The position numbers were made by a program, and so were the translations under genes. DNA of 64,000 nucleotides, from NCBI GenBank assembly GCA_021234155.1, contig JAJEKV010000087.1, positions 3,345,242 through 3,409,241 on the forward strand, given 5' to 3'. The notes under the pieces were generated by a model that saw only the letters and a program-made list of their open reading frames with translations, searched no databases and was not told where the DNA came from. Of this stretch, positions 31,733 to 41,296 are shown in pieces (positions within the stretch are counted from its first letter, which is position 1; every line of letters begins with the position of its first letter). The stretch is from Isoetes taiwanensis. Its lineage: Eukaryota; Streptophyta; Lycopodiopsida; Isoetales; Isoetaceae.

Positions 31733-33045
31733 GTTTCGACTCATGAGTCGAGAAAACTCGTTCCTTTCAATACCTTTTTTTGTCATTCTCGACCAAGGAA
31801 GTCGAGAATACTCATTTCCTTTCGGCGCTTGTCATCATTTCAGGGAATTCGAGCTCTCAACGAGTCCAGGATCATTGTCAATGGATTCCAACGGTTCACG
31901 CCGTCGCGAGGAGAATGCGAATGAAAATCCAGAGCAAGACACCGCTCCGCGGTAGAAAGAACACGAAAAGTTAATGATCCCGCATTTGGATCCCGATGAA
32001 CCGAAATATGGTCAGAGCCAAACTCAAGCGGGATCCGGCTGGTCCCACCAAGCTTGTAATATTTGACGTCAATGGAGTATTAGCTGCAGTATACCACGAC
32101 AAAGACGCCCCCGAGATTAACACCTCGCGCAGATCCCGGTGAAAAGCGAGCATAAAATAGTGTATCCGAGGCCCGAGCTAAGGAAATTATTGAATGGTGC
32201 GGCGCACGTGGATTGAAGTGGGCATATGGTCTTGTATGGCAAAGAAAAATATTGTCAATGTTCTTGGTGTTCTCGGCATTTCAGTTTTGAAGTTCAAGTT
32301 CGTTTTGGGGAAACGAAAAGGGTCGAAAGCATGTGAAGGACCTTGATCCAGCCATCACAAAGGGGAAGCCTATAATGGTGAAAAAGGTGGGCCGGTGTTT
32401 ATGAGCAATTCCGGGACTTTGGCAAAACACAACACGCTCGATCATAGGCGACTCGCCCTACAAGTGCTATCATAACGCATAAAAATACAATCATTGCTAA
32501 GCCATATCATATCGAGAAGAATATGAGACAGATAGGTGGTTGTCTTTCGGACTGTCCTGTCTTGGCGGAATCCCTCTTTTGCCATTCTTGTCCCGATGTG
32601 CTTATTTAACTATCCGAGCCTCCACGGAACCCGATCGAGGAGAGCAAGCCGATCATGAAAGCTATGGACGACAAATACTTTGGTGAACAAGAAGAGTGAC
32701 CCCCGCCGGATAGTCAAATTGTGTGAATATTGTAATCGAACTTGAACACATGTATTGACCATTTTGTAATGAATATACTTGTATATTGAGTTTTGATGCC
32801 TTTCGACTCACGAGTCGAGAAAGGCATGCTTGTCGTGTTGATGAAATGCTTGTACAATCTATTATGATAATGCTTGTACATTGGGTTTTCGGGACTTTTC
32901 GACTCATGAGTCGAAAGGCATGCTAGTTGTCTCGTTGACAAAAGCATTTGTATGCTTCCGTGTGTGATTGGATGCAACCATATTCTAATGAGAATGGTTG
33001 TACTTTGACTTTATGGGCCTTTCTCGACTCGCGAAGTCGAGAAAG
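31733..33045. repeat. Palindromes with TCGACTCATGAGTCGA core
   Basis: Clean copies: 31,734-31,755, 32,801-32,823, 32,897-32,916 (perfect 20 bp) and 33,019-33,045 (11-bp arms around CGCGA). A further copy is near 31,788-31,810. They flank the FCP1-like pseudogene and lie between ORFs rather than within them, parallel to the palindromes in region 1. Confidence 0.8.
32041..32690 (+). pseudogene. FCP1/SCP-like phosphatase pseudogene
   Basis: Plus-strand frames read TKLVIFDVNGVLAAVYHD, then VYPRPELRKLL, then WIEVGIWSCMAKKNIVNVL, and later GDSPYKCYHN. This is the order of the plant FCP1-homology (NLI-interacting factor-like) phosphatase domain: the DxNG variant of the catalytic DxDG motif, the RP.L segment, VGIWSS...KKNV, and DDSPYK. 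FCP1 family enzymes act on the RNA polymerase II C-terminal domain. Frameshifts and stops break it (for example TGA near 32,141), and the middle is poorly preserved. It is a captured or element-borne gene within the 12.1-kb element. Confidence 0.65.
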
Positions 33046-33299
33046 ACACTACCCAACGCGTCATTGGATGCGGTTGTATGGAATGAATGTTCTCCGTTGT
33101 AATTTGATTTCAACGTTCTTTTGACTAATGACACCGTAATTGTTAATCATACTCTCCTTGCTCCGGGTGGTTCGTGCACGTTCCGACACCGGCCTGAGCA
33201 TCCCTTCGGGCATCACAGAGACCGCTCAGCGGTAACGGATCCCGCTCAAAGGCGGAAGAAATACCGCTCGCACGAATCCGGTCCACGCTACACTCTTGC

Positions 33300-33710
33300 C
33301 CGGCCTTTGGGACAAGGTTGCTCAAGGAATTCAGAGGTTGCTCGCTACACCACGGGAATAAAAAGAACGGGCGAAGAACAAAGAGAAAGTCCAGGAAGCT
33401 CAAGGCATATTGCAAGCATTGCATAACATCCACGGAGGTTGGGGAAGGAGCATATTCGATGAAAGGCTGCGGGGAGGCGAAAGTGGAGAAGTCGGGTGGA
33501 CAGGTCGGCCGGTAGCTCCGTGAGGCACCTCCACGTGAGGCATTCCACACTCTTCAGGTTGCCCCCAAGGCTTACGAGGACGGCATGAAGAAGCGCCACA
33601 AGTTAATCCCCTAAGGTGGACCACCTACCAAGATGATGTGATCAGTGGTGACAAGAAGACCGCCATGGTCTCTGCGTCCGATGTAAAATACATTGTATCT
33701 GTTCAATTTA
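33300..33710 (+). pseudogene. Decayed frame with faint histone-fold resemblance
   Basis: Frames on the plus strand contain a basic stretch NGRRTKRKSRKLKA, then AFHTLQVAPKAYEDGMKK, then after a frame change GDKKTAMVSASDVKYIVSV. The order (basic tail, a LQ..A..AY helix, then KKTAM...DVKYI) recalls H3 helix 2 and the helix 3 of H3 or H4. The match is weak and passes through a frameshift and a stop, so I give it little weight. It would be the third mobile block with such a gene if real. Confidence 0.15.
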
Positions 33711-34054
33711 TTAATAAAAATTCTTTTTCAACTACATCTTTGGTTTCAAACTTTAATGAATTTCCTTTGTTTCAGTTGCATTGTTTTTGTTCTCGACTCG
33801 CGAACACAGGAAAAGCTAAAGACACCATTTCTGGATTCAGGAGTTTTATTCAAAATTCGAATTAAGGATAGTTTTGAATTGGAGGTGCTACTTTTTATGT
33901 AAATTAACCGGGTTCCGAAAAAAAATGGGAATGGAATGAGTCCCACTTTAATTAAATACGACTTTAATGTAATATTTCAGCATCCATGACAAATTGGTTT
34001 CTTCAGAAATCACTTAGAAATTTCGTATTTTAAAGAATTGGTGTGGTTTTGCTA

Positions 34055-34464
34055 AGGACAAACATATCAGAGCTACAGCAGTTTGCAGAACCTGGTCAAA
34101 AATCAGCATCCCCATGTTTGCCTGTAAGTCTCTATAATAGTTATTATAAAATCTAACAGGAGTTGCTTTGGGGGCATAGAGCTTGCAGTTGGATTAGCAA
34201 ATTAGGGCTTATTGCCGGATCAGGGCTCCCAGTGTTTTGAAAATTGTAAATCCTTGGAAGAATAACAGCACACTGTACTCTGCCTATGGTATGTGATCCT
34301 GACAAAACCACCATTTCCTTTGCAGATAAACCCTTGTTTACGAATTTTCTTATGGGCTGAGATAGTGTAGAATTCTGTACTGGCATATCTGTATTGGCCT
34401 GTGTAAAATTCGTACTTAATGCATCTCTGCGCCCTAGAAGCACCTCATATGATGGTCCTCCTGT
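34055..34464 (-). pseudogene. Class III peroxidase exon fragment
   Basis: The minus strand has an intron acceptor (AAATACAG at about 34,465) followed by GGPSYEVLLGRRDAL, then KGLSAKEMVVLSGSHTIGR with the proximal haem-ligand His, then a stop after LQALCPQSNSC, and after a frame change NNYYRDLQANMGML and DQVL. This is the last exon of a plant secretory peroxidase. The final segment is out of frame, and earlier exons are missing. The retained splice site shows capture from genomic DNA. It adjoins a transposase fragment on the same strand, as in a gene-capturing transposon. Confidence 0.88.
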
Positions 34465-34469
34465 CTGTA

Positions 34470-34983
34470 TTTAGATCAAACAACATAGGTTCTGCACAAA
34501 CAAAGAATCATGTTTTCTGTCATCAGATATATAAAAATGTTCTTCCTTGATCATTTCTTGTGTCTCAGGATCCCTTCTATATGTGAGGTGCACAAGAATA
34601 GTGATCTGCTCATTATGCCAATGCTTGGACTGGACTTCATTCTACTCCTTGAAAGAGTAATTCTCTGCAAAGTCAACCACTGATACAATAGTATCATCAG
34701 CAAACCTGTTCAGTAGTTGTCTAAACATGGCTTGCTGCCATTTATACCTGAAATTATGTGTCACGAACTCCTTTGCTTTAGATCTGAAGGTTTCCATCAA
34801 AACATTGGGTGAAGTCTGTAAATATTGATGCTCAATTCTTTTTTGGGGTTTGCCATTTTTATCCTTACCAATTTCAATGTAGTCTATGTTCTCCCAAGTG
34901 ATTTTTGAGGTACTGTCCTTTGTTTCTTCTTTTGGACACCTTTCCATTTTGTCCACACCACGTTTGATGCAGGTTCCTGACAA
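34470..34983 (-). pseudogene. Transposase core fragment with FAENY motif
   Basis: Frame 34,983-34,642 reads HNFRYKWQQAMFRQLLNRF and IVSVVDFAENYSF, then after a TAG HWHNEQITILVHLTYRRDP and ISDDRKHDSLF. The sequence DFAENY...Q.EVQS.HW...Q.T...HL is the hallmark of an uncharacterised transposase-like protein group in plants and animals; the Asp of DFAEN may be catalytic. It could be the core of the same family as the split ORF at 19.2/62.4 kb, whose VSPN.KD segment is usually N-terminal to this core. It ends right at the peroxidase intron. Confidence 0.55.
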
Positions 34984-34994
34984 GCATACTTCAT

Positions 34995-35752
34995 TGTTGA
35001 AGGTTTATCAGCTTATAAGTCATCATTTAAGGATCTAGGTTCAAAGGTTAAACATAAGGTATGGAGGTTTAAAGCATGTTCATGTTCTTTGAGCCATGGG
35101 TACACGAGCATTGAATATGAAATGAAATACCATTATTTCATTCAATGGTTCGAAAAGGGTTCACTTATTAAAATGGTTCAAATTACAATGGTTCATATAT
35201 CTGATAAACGACTTCATGCCTGTGGGATAATGGTTCAAATATCGGATAAATGACTTCATGCCTGTGGGATAAATAAGAGATATGAATAACTCAAAGTAGA
35301 AGGTTGATCTGGCACAAAACCACCGGAATTCCTAAGATATATGGATGAATTTGATCAATAGAAGCGGACGGCTTTATGGAGTAATCGTAGCAGTGATAGA
35401 AGACAAGATCCGGCAGCAGATATATTGGTCAATGGTTGCACAGTAAATTGGTCAATGCCCGAGCTACAATAACTCAGCTACAGTGATTTGCTATTATTCC
35501 AATGGTTATTGTTGTTCTTAATAATTTTATTATCATGAGAGCATGCTACCATTGAACTATAGAGAATTAGTGACCATATTGTGGCTTCTCTATAAGTTCT
35601 TATTTGATGAAAATACTTCATATTGTTGGAGATTGAATGAAATATAGGATTGTTAAAGCTATATACAGGTTGGAGTTTATACAAAGATAAAATCTTACTA
35701 GACATAGGAAAAGTGGTTGATCTACTTGGTTTAATTCGCTAAATTCTTATCA
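34995..35752 (+). repeat. Probable 5' LTR of a copia element
   Basis: The right boundary is firm: CTTATCA directly precedes the primer site at 35,754. The left boundary (TGTTGAAGG at 34,995) is only a guess from the TG start and the end of the transposase fragment. Inside, near 35,195-35,275, a ~40-bp unit containing GACTTCATGCCTGTGGGATAA is repeated in tandem. The 3' LTR is missing. Confidence 0.5.
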
Positions 35753-35753
35753 T

Positions 35754-35765
35754 TGGTATCAGAGC
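35754..35765 (+). promoter_or_regulatory. Primer binding site, tRNA-iMet
   Basis: TGGTATCAGAGC is the standard plant copia/gypsy primer site complementary to the 3' end of initiator methionine tRNA. It lies 6 bases before the gag ATG at 35,772. Confidence 0.92.
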
Positions 35766-35771
35766 TATAAG

Positions 35772-36476
35772 ATGTCTAGTAGATTTGCTGTAAGTTTGCT
35801 GAACACTATTGATGTGTACAAAGGTGGCTCAGGGTTGCAGGTTTGGAAAGATGCCATTAAATATGTGTTAGAGGTGGAAGACCTCTGGGATCTTGTAGAT
35901 CCAAATGGGACAGTTTGTGCTGAAGCAGGAATATTGATCAGATCAGATTCTACGGGATCAGCAACTGGCGCAGTGGCTCAGCCTACAGCTGGCAGTGCAA
36001 GTGTGACAGGAGGAGGAGTTAGTGGCTCTAGTGGAGGGAAATCTCTGCAAGCTAAGGCCAAAGAAGCTCAAGGGATCATATCTTGTAAGGTAAGTCCCTC
36101 AATTCGTCTTAAGCTTAGATCTCTTGGACCTAGAAAAATGTGGAAATTTTTATTGAAACATTATGAGGAAAAAACCTCTTCACAAATAGACTTGCTTGAA
36201 AATGAATTAAGAGGTTTGAAATTGAGAGAGGATGAAGATGTGGAAGAATTTTTTAGCAAATTTGATAATTTAATTGTTGACTTGAGTGGGGCTGGAGTTG
36301 TAATCTCAGAAAGAAGTCAGGTCTTGCAAATATCCAGAGCTATAGGTGAAAACGAAACCTTAGCCTTGTTTATAAGAAATTCATGTAGATCCGGAGAAGA
36401 AGCTGAAGTCACTTTAAGAACTGAATGGGAACAAAAGAAAATTTTAAGGCAAAGCCAGAATGAGGAAACTCCATAA
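35772..36476 (+). CDS. Copia gag, N-terminal part
   Basis: 235 codons from an ATG just after the primer site. Features of the UBN2-type gag: LQVWKDAIKYVLEVEDLWDLVD near the start, a Gly/Ser-rich insert, then MWKFLLKHYEEKTSSQIDLLENEL and EDVEEFFSKFDNLIVDL. It ends in TAA at 36,474; the pol frame goes on immediately in the same frame with the zinc knuckles. A copia polyprotein is normally one frame, so the TAA is probably a C-to-T change in a Gln codon, though read-through cannot be excluded. Confidence 0.92.
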   Translation: MSSRFAVSLLNTIDVYKGGSGLQVWKDAIKYVLEVEDLWDLVDPNGTVCAEAGILIRSDSTGSATGAVAQPTAGSASVTGGGVSGSSGGKSLQAKAKEAQGIISCKVSPSIRLKLRSLGPRKMWKFLLKHYEEKTSSQIDLLENELRGLKLREDEDVEEFFSKFDNLIVDLSGAGVVISERSQVLQISRAIGENETLALFIRNSCRSGEEAEVTLRTEWEQKKILRQSQNEETP

Positions 36477-38393
36477 GTGTTGGTTATCAAAAGGAAAGAA
36501 AAAGTGGTGTGTTATAACTGCCATGAGTTAGGGCATTATAAAAATGAGTGCCCTAGACTTAAGAAGGAGTTTAATTGTTACACATGTGGAGGGAGGGGGC
36601 ATGTAGCATCAAAGTGTCCAACTCCTAAGAATTTTGGCAAATCTCGAGGAAGAGGAGAGTCAAGCAGAAGCAGATTTGGAAGAGGGAGAGGTCGAGGGCA
36701 TGAAAAGGCATATATTGCTCAAGAACAAGAAATTTCTTTCAAAGGAGTGGCTGAGGAGGAAGATGAAGATGAGGTAAATGCTGAATTTGCTGTGGTAAAT
36801 GAAAGTTTTGCTACTAATACATCTGATCACTTGATAGTTGATAGTGGAGCTGAAAGATCAGTAGTACAATCTACTGATCTTTTGAAGAATATATCCACTA
36901 CAAGTTCCAGGAAAATTCAAGTAGGGAATGGAGCTCTTCAAGAGGTGAAGCAGACTAGTCTTTTACAGCTAGAAGACCTTAAAGGAAATGTTGTGAACAT
37001 AGAGGATGTTATGTGTGTGCCATCAATAATCAAAAATTTAATTTCTATTAGCCAGTTACGTGATTTGGGGTATCGAGTGGTTTTTGAAGGAGATAAATGT
37101 AATGCGTATATGAATAATGAATTAAAGTTTGTTGCCAAAAGGGTTGGAAATCTTTTTGAAATGAACAATGTGATGCATCATAGTATAAATGCAATACAAG
37201 AAAACAGTGTTGATTTGTGGCACAGAAGGCTAGCACATACAAATTACAAAAATCTAAAATCCTTATTGAAGCATGGCTACATAAATTACCATGATAACAA
37301 GACAAATGAGTTTATCTGTGAAGGATGTGCCTTAGGAAAATTAAACAGGCTGCCATTCCATAAAAGTAAAACTAGAGCTCAGCAAGTTCTAGAATTAGTA
37401 CATTCAGACCTATGTGGTCTCTTAAATGTGCAAAGTAGGACCAACAAAAGGTACTTCATAACATTCACAGATGACTATAGCAGGAAGTGCAAGACATACT
37501 GTTTAGCAAAGAAATCTCAAGCATTTAGTGCATTCAAACAATATGTGGCAGAGATGGAAAGAGAAACCAGTCTCAAACTTAAGTGCATTAGGTCTGATAG
37601 AGGAGGAGAATACCTTGCTAAGCAATTTAAGCAATTTTGCATAGCTCGTGGAATTAAGAGGCAGCTGACTTGCAGATATTCTCCCCAGCAAAACGGAGTC
37701 TCAAAAAGGAAGAACAGAACTTTAATGGATGTAGTGAGAGCCATGATTAAGGGAAGTGGTCTGCCTATTAAACTGTGGGAAGAGGCATTATCTACTGCAG
37801 TTCTAATACAAAACATGCTGCCATCAGCTAGTCTAAAAGGGAACATTCCAGATATTCTATGGAATCCAAACAAAAGACTAAACTATGAAAAGTTAAAGGC
37901 TTTTGGTTGCTTGGTGTATACTCATGTTCCAGCTGAGTTAAGAAAAAAGCTAGACAACAAGACTGAAATAGGATTTCTTGTAGGGTATGATGAGGAATCC
38001 AAAGATTATAGAATATATGTTCCTGAAACTAAATCTGTCATAATTAGCAGGGATGTCTTGTTTAATGAGAGCATATTATACAAGGACAGCTATAAAAAAG
38101 GAGTCAAAACTGTCACAACAAAACCAGAGGCACAACCTAAGTTTGAAATAGATGATACAGATGATAGTGAAGAAGAAAATCAAAGTTCAGCAGAAATAGA
38201 GGTTCCAGAGATGACAAATGTACCAGCAGAGGAACAAGATCAAGAAGGGTTAGGTGACCATCATATAGAGAAGAAGAAGAAGAAGAAGAGAAAAACTCAG
38301 GCAAAAAAATTAGTGGAGGAAGCTAAACTATACAATAAGGATAGTTTCTACATAAAGGGAAGTGTCTTCCAACGATTGTGTTTTAGGAGATAA
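36477..38393 (+). CDS. Copia zinc knuckles, protease and integrase; truncated
   Basis: Two CCHC knuckles (CYNCHELGHYKNEC and CYTCGGRGHVASKC), an aspartic protease motif (LIVDSGAERSVV), the GAG-pre-integrase region with HRRLAH and CEGCALGK, then the integrase core: HSDLCG, DDYSRKC, SDRGGEY, QQNGVSKRKNRT with the catalytic D, D and E. The VFGCLVYTHVP-like C-terminal part and RDVLFNES follow. A Glu-rich and Lys-rich linker ends at 38,393 where the sequence changes; reverse transcriptase, RNase H and the 3' LTR are absent. No stop lies within this frame. Confidence 0.95.
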   Translation: MLVIKRKEKVVCYNCHELGHYKNECPRLKKEFNCYTCGGRGHVASKCPTPKNFGKSRGRGESSRSRFGRGRGRGHEKAYIAQEQEISFKGVAEEEDEDEVNAEFAVVNESFATNTSDHLIVDSGAERSVVQSTDLLKNISTTSSRKIQVGNGALQEVKQTSLLQLEDLKGNVVNIEDVMCVPSIIKNLISISQLRDLGYRVVFEGDKCNAYMNNELKFVAKRVGNLFEMNNVMHHSINAIQENSVDLWHRRLAHTNYKNLKSLLKHGYINYHDNKTNEFICEGCALGKLNRLPFHKSKTRAQQVLELVHSDLCGLLNVQSRTNKRYFITFTDDYSRKCKTYCLAKKSQAFSAFKQYVAEMERETSLKLKCIRSDRGGEYLAKQFKQFCIARGIKRQLTCRYSPQQNGVSKRKNRTLMDVVRAMIKGSGLPIKLWEEALSTAVLIQNMLPSASLKGNIPDILWNPNKRLNYEKLKAFGCLVYTHVPAELRKKLDNKTEIGFLVGYDEESKDYRIYVPETKSVIISRDVLFNESILYKDSYKKGVKTVTTKPEAQPKFEIDDTDDSEEENQSSAEIEVPEMTNVPAEEQDQEGLGDHHIEKKKKKKRKTQAKKLVEEAKLYNKDSFYIKGSVFQRLCFRR

Positions 38394-38420
38394 AAAGGAT
38401 TCGAAAATTCATTCAGAATC

Positions 38421-39820
38421 ATGGCAGGCACACAGGGCTTGGAAGGATTCTTGGAGAAGTTTTTAGAGAAATTCACTAGAGATAATTACCATACATGGTC
38501 CATGAAGCTACAATTAATATTGATGCAGGTAGCAACCTGGCCAGTAGTGGAAGGCACAGAATTGAAGCCAATAGATGCTTCAAAAGCTTTAGAATGGGAA
38601 CAGAGGGATAGGAAGGCCATAACCACAATTGGCCTTGCCCTTGGAGAAGAGTACGTTCATTTAATTGAGAAGCTGACATCAAAAGAGAACTGGGATATAT
38701 TGGTTGGTGGCTCCCGAAAGGCATGTGAGTTATCTTAAAAAAAAAAATTCTTTTATCTGCACATGAATTCAGGGGAGTCTGAGCAAAATTCGTAGCTTCG
38801 TAGTCCAGCTTGCAAGAGTGAAGGCAGTGGTATCCAAGGAAGATCAAATGGCAGCTCTATTAAAGGGAGTGGCAGCGGATTTCCACCCGGTTGTAACAGC
38901 CTTAACAAATATTCTTGGACAATCAATGGACAGCTTAGTTGCGGCACTTTTAGAAGAAGAGAGAAAACTTAAACTTGAGGGCAGTGGGAAGAACTCCGCC
39001 TTCTTTATGAGGAATAAATAAAAGTGGCCAGCCAACAAGCCTTCACAACCTGGGAGAGCAAGCAGTGCGCTCAGAAGTCATTCATTTGGAAACTCTAATG
39101 CAAGCTCCAGTGGAATGAGACAGTATGGGAATCTCAACAATGGTTCTAGTGGTGTGAGCAGGATGATTAGAGGAAACAAAGGGCCATGTTATCGGTGTGG
39201 TAAGCCAGGGCACTTGGCTAAAGATTGCAGGACGAATATGATTGACAGGAATAGAGAAAACTCCGGAGCTGTTAAGAGACCAGAGAACAAGACTGGAGAA
39301 AGGCTTTTCATGGTAAGCACTTCATTGAATTTAAACAAAGCAATTTATTTAGATTCAGGTGCATCTATCCATATGACGCTTTTTCGAAATGTCTTCTTAA
39401 CCCTTGATCCCTCTAATGAAAACCAAGTGTATGTGGGAGACAACACTGCATTAGACATTAAAGGCAAGAGAACTATAACAGTACAACTTGAAGATAATGA
39501 TTGCAAGATTCATGATGTGTACTTTGTTCCCGGGTTAGCACATACTCTTGTCAGTTGGGAAAATAGCAGATGTTGGTATGCAAATAGTGTTTGAGCAAGT
39601 GCCATATACTGAATGAACAGGGACAATGAGTAGCAAGTGGAACTCGAAGGGATGGGCTTTATCATCTTGATGCCCAACTAAAGGCTTCCCCACAAGTATT
39701 GTCTGTGATGCAACCAAAATCTACTTTACAGCTATGACATACAAGATAGATAGATAGATTAGGCCATCCACATGTGCATGCTCTCCATAAATTGGTTCAA
39801 TATAGGCTGTTAACTGTTAG
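38421..39820 (+). pseudogene. Second copia fragment: gag, knuckle, protease
   Basis: A different copia family begins at 38,421 (FTRDNYHTWSMKLQLILM, the gag retrotransposon motif) and continues after a stop or shift at ~38,738 with KEDQMAALLKGV and VAALLEEERKL (38,818-39,021). From 39,115: CYRCGKPGHLAKDC (one knuckle), then YLDSGASIHMT (protease). A broken GAG-pre-integrase part follows: GLYHLDAQL near 39,657 and RLGHPHVHALHKLV near 39,757. It ends at the LTR at 39,815. Integrase and RT are missing. The two copia fragments abut at about 38,400, so one was cut by deletion or inserted next to the other. Confidence 0.85.
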
Positions 39821-40628
39821 ATTAATTAATCCTTTGACAATTCCAATAGCAAGGATGATTCAAATACATGAAGAGTTTTACTACAACATTTCTTAGAGTT
39901 GCACTTCTAGTTGACAACAACAACTCAACCAATGAATATATCTTATGCTTAAAAAACACCAAGTTCTAGCACCAAGGAAGCCAAGATGTGGTCACTAATT
40001 CCTTGGTGCAATTCAATCATGAACTTCACAATAATCCCAAGTTGTGAATATATAATGGTCAATCAATATAAGCTTTAAGCATAAGACCTTCCAACTAGAT
40101 AGTTTACACATCTATTAAAACCATTGAATTCACTGTTCAACTTGTATTGACCGAAACGCTGTTTAATCGTTGACCGAAACTTGGATTTATCTATTCTGGC
40201 TTGCCTCGACCTCAATCCGTCTACTCAATCCTCCCTCGGCACCGTATATGTCTATGTCTTGTCTCTATATAGTGTAATCCGGCGGTTTCGGCTAGATCAG
40301 AGTGAATTAGAATAGCATTTCGATCTGTTGGATATATCCCACATGCAGCTATTTGAAAATTGACCTTTTAACAGACCATTGAATATTTCTTTTTTCCTTT
40401 GTTAGAGATAACGATAATAAGAACCTTTGGATTTAAAAATTTAACCTTTGCTGCAAACTTAGGGCAACCTTCATGAACACATTTGTCTCAACTTGTGTGA
40501 CTTGTCTCAACTTCATTGTCTGCACAATCTTTTCAAGCAACAACCAAATTCTTTGCCTGCACAATTTCTTCAAGCAACAATGTTAATCACAGCATATAAT
40601 ATAACATGATTATTTAAATAACTTCACA
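39815..40628 (-). repeat. 3' LTR of the minus-strand copia
   Basis: On the minus strand the RNase H stop is followed by a purine-rich GAAGGAGGA tract and then TGTGAAGTTATT at 40,628. The other end reads CTAACA at 39,815, giving a TG...CA unit of 814 bp. The matching 5' LTR is not in the window because the element is cut at about 57.4 kb. Confidence 0.65.
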
Positions 40629-40635
40629 TCCTCCT

Positions 40636-40893
40636 TCATGTTATAGTTATATGCATCACCTTCCCTTTCAGATAATTAAACCTTGTCTCAGCCAGTGACT
40701 TTGTAAGTATGTCTGCTAATTGATCTTCTGTTCTTACATATAACATACTTACCAATTTTTTCCTGACAGCATCTCTAATAAAGTGCATTTCAAGCTCTAT
40801 ATGTTTAGTCCTTTCATGTAGGACTAGATTCTTTGACAATGCTATACAGCTTGTACTATCACACCAAAATGGTTGCTCAAAGTCTAGTTCTAT
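40636..40893 (-). pseudogene. C-terminal end of copia RNase H, split off by gypsy
   Basis: The minus strand reads LDFEQPFWCDSTSCIALSKN, then RTKHIELEMHFIRD and DQLADILTKSL, the invariable end of copia pol. Its upstream part, ending SSAEAEYAAATLCSKE, is at about 51,655, 10.8 kb away. About a dozen residues between the two are missing. The gap is filled by the gypsy element. Confidence 0.88.
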
Positions 40894-41290
40894 TGTTTAG
40901 GGTCTGGGTTCGGGAACTCCTGCAAGACAGCCCTCTATGAGGACCCTTGGATCAAACAGGAGAATTCGGGAGCTTGTGTCACGCGGAATTTGCAAGAAGA
41001 ACAAAAGAAAGAAGAAATAGAAAACAGGAACAACACAATGATGTGAAGGAGACTTCTTTGATCTCAATTAGAATACATGAGCTCTCGCAATCGAGAGAGA
41101 AAATGAAGGGAGACAAGAACAAAAACTCATCTAGCCTTCGAATGCTAGCTCTACTCATATATATAGTACAGTGGCCTTGGGCCCAATATAGATATTCTGA
41201 CAGATCTCGGTGCTGACTCCTGAAGGAGGCCTGATTTGCAGGAATGCTGGCGGTGCCTCTTGAAGTGCCTGGAATCACGCTGACCCCGAC
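40894..41290 (-). repeat. 3' LTR of the gypsy element (right limit uncertain)
   Basis: On the minus strand the LTR would end ...CCCTAAACA at 40,894, directly at the copia reading frame (TCTAT at 40,889-40,893 as the likely target duplication). The start near 41,290 is estimated from the end of the accessory ORF. A TATATATAG tract is present near 41,155. The 5' LTR is missing. Confidence 0.5.
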
Positions 41291-41296
41291 GGGCCG

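Larger units (their letters stand above)
21845..33964. mobile_element. 12.1-kb DNA element with 25-bp perfect TIRs, TSD TAAT
   Basis: The first 25 bases (starting AAGTCGTATTTAAT, ending AAAGTGGGAC) are an exact inverted copy of 33,940-33,964. TAAT flanks both ends (21,841-21,844 and 33,965-33,968). Perfect long TIRs with a short duplication define a cut-and-paste type element. The 4-bp duplication and these TIRs fit none of the superfamilies I can name with certainty; a TAA duplication (PIF/Harbinger type) is possible if the TIR is read one base longer. Contents: decayed ORFs at 22.0-24.7 kb, an AACCATAT-rich tract, palindromes of TCGACT...AGTCGA type, and an FCP1-like pseudogene. Confidence 0.8.
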
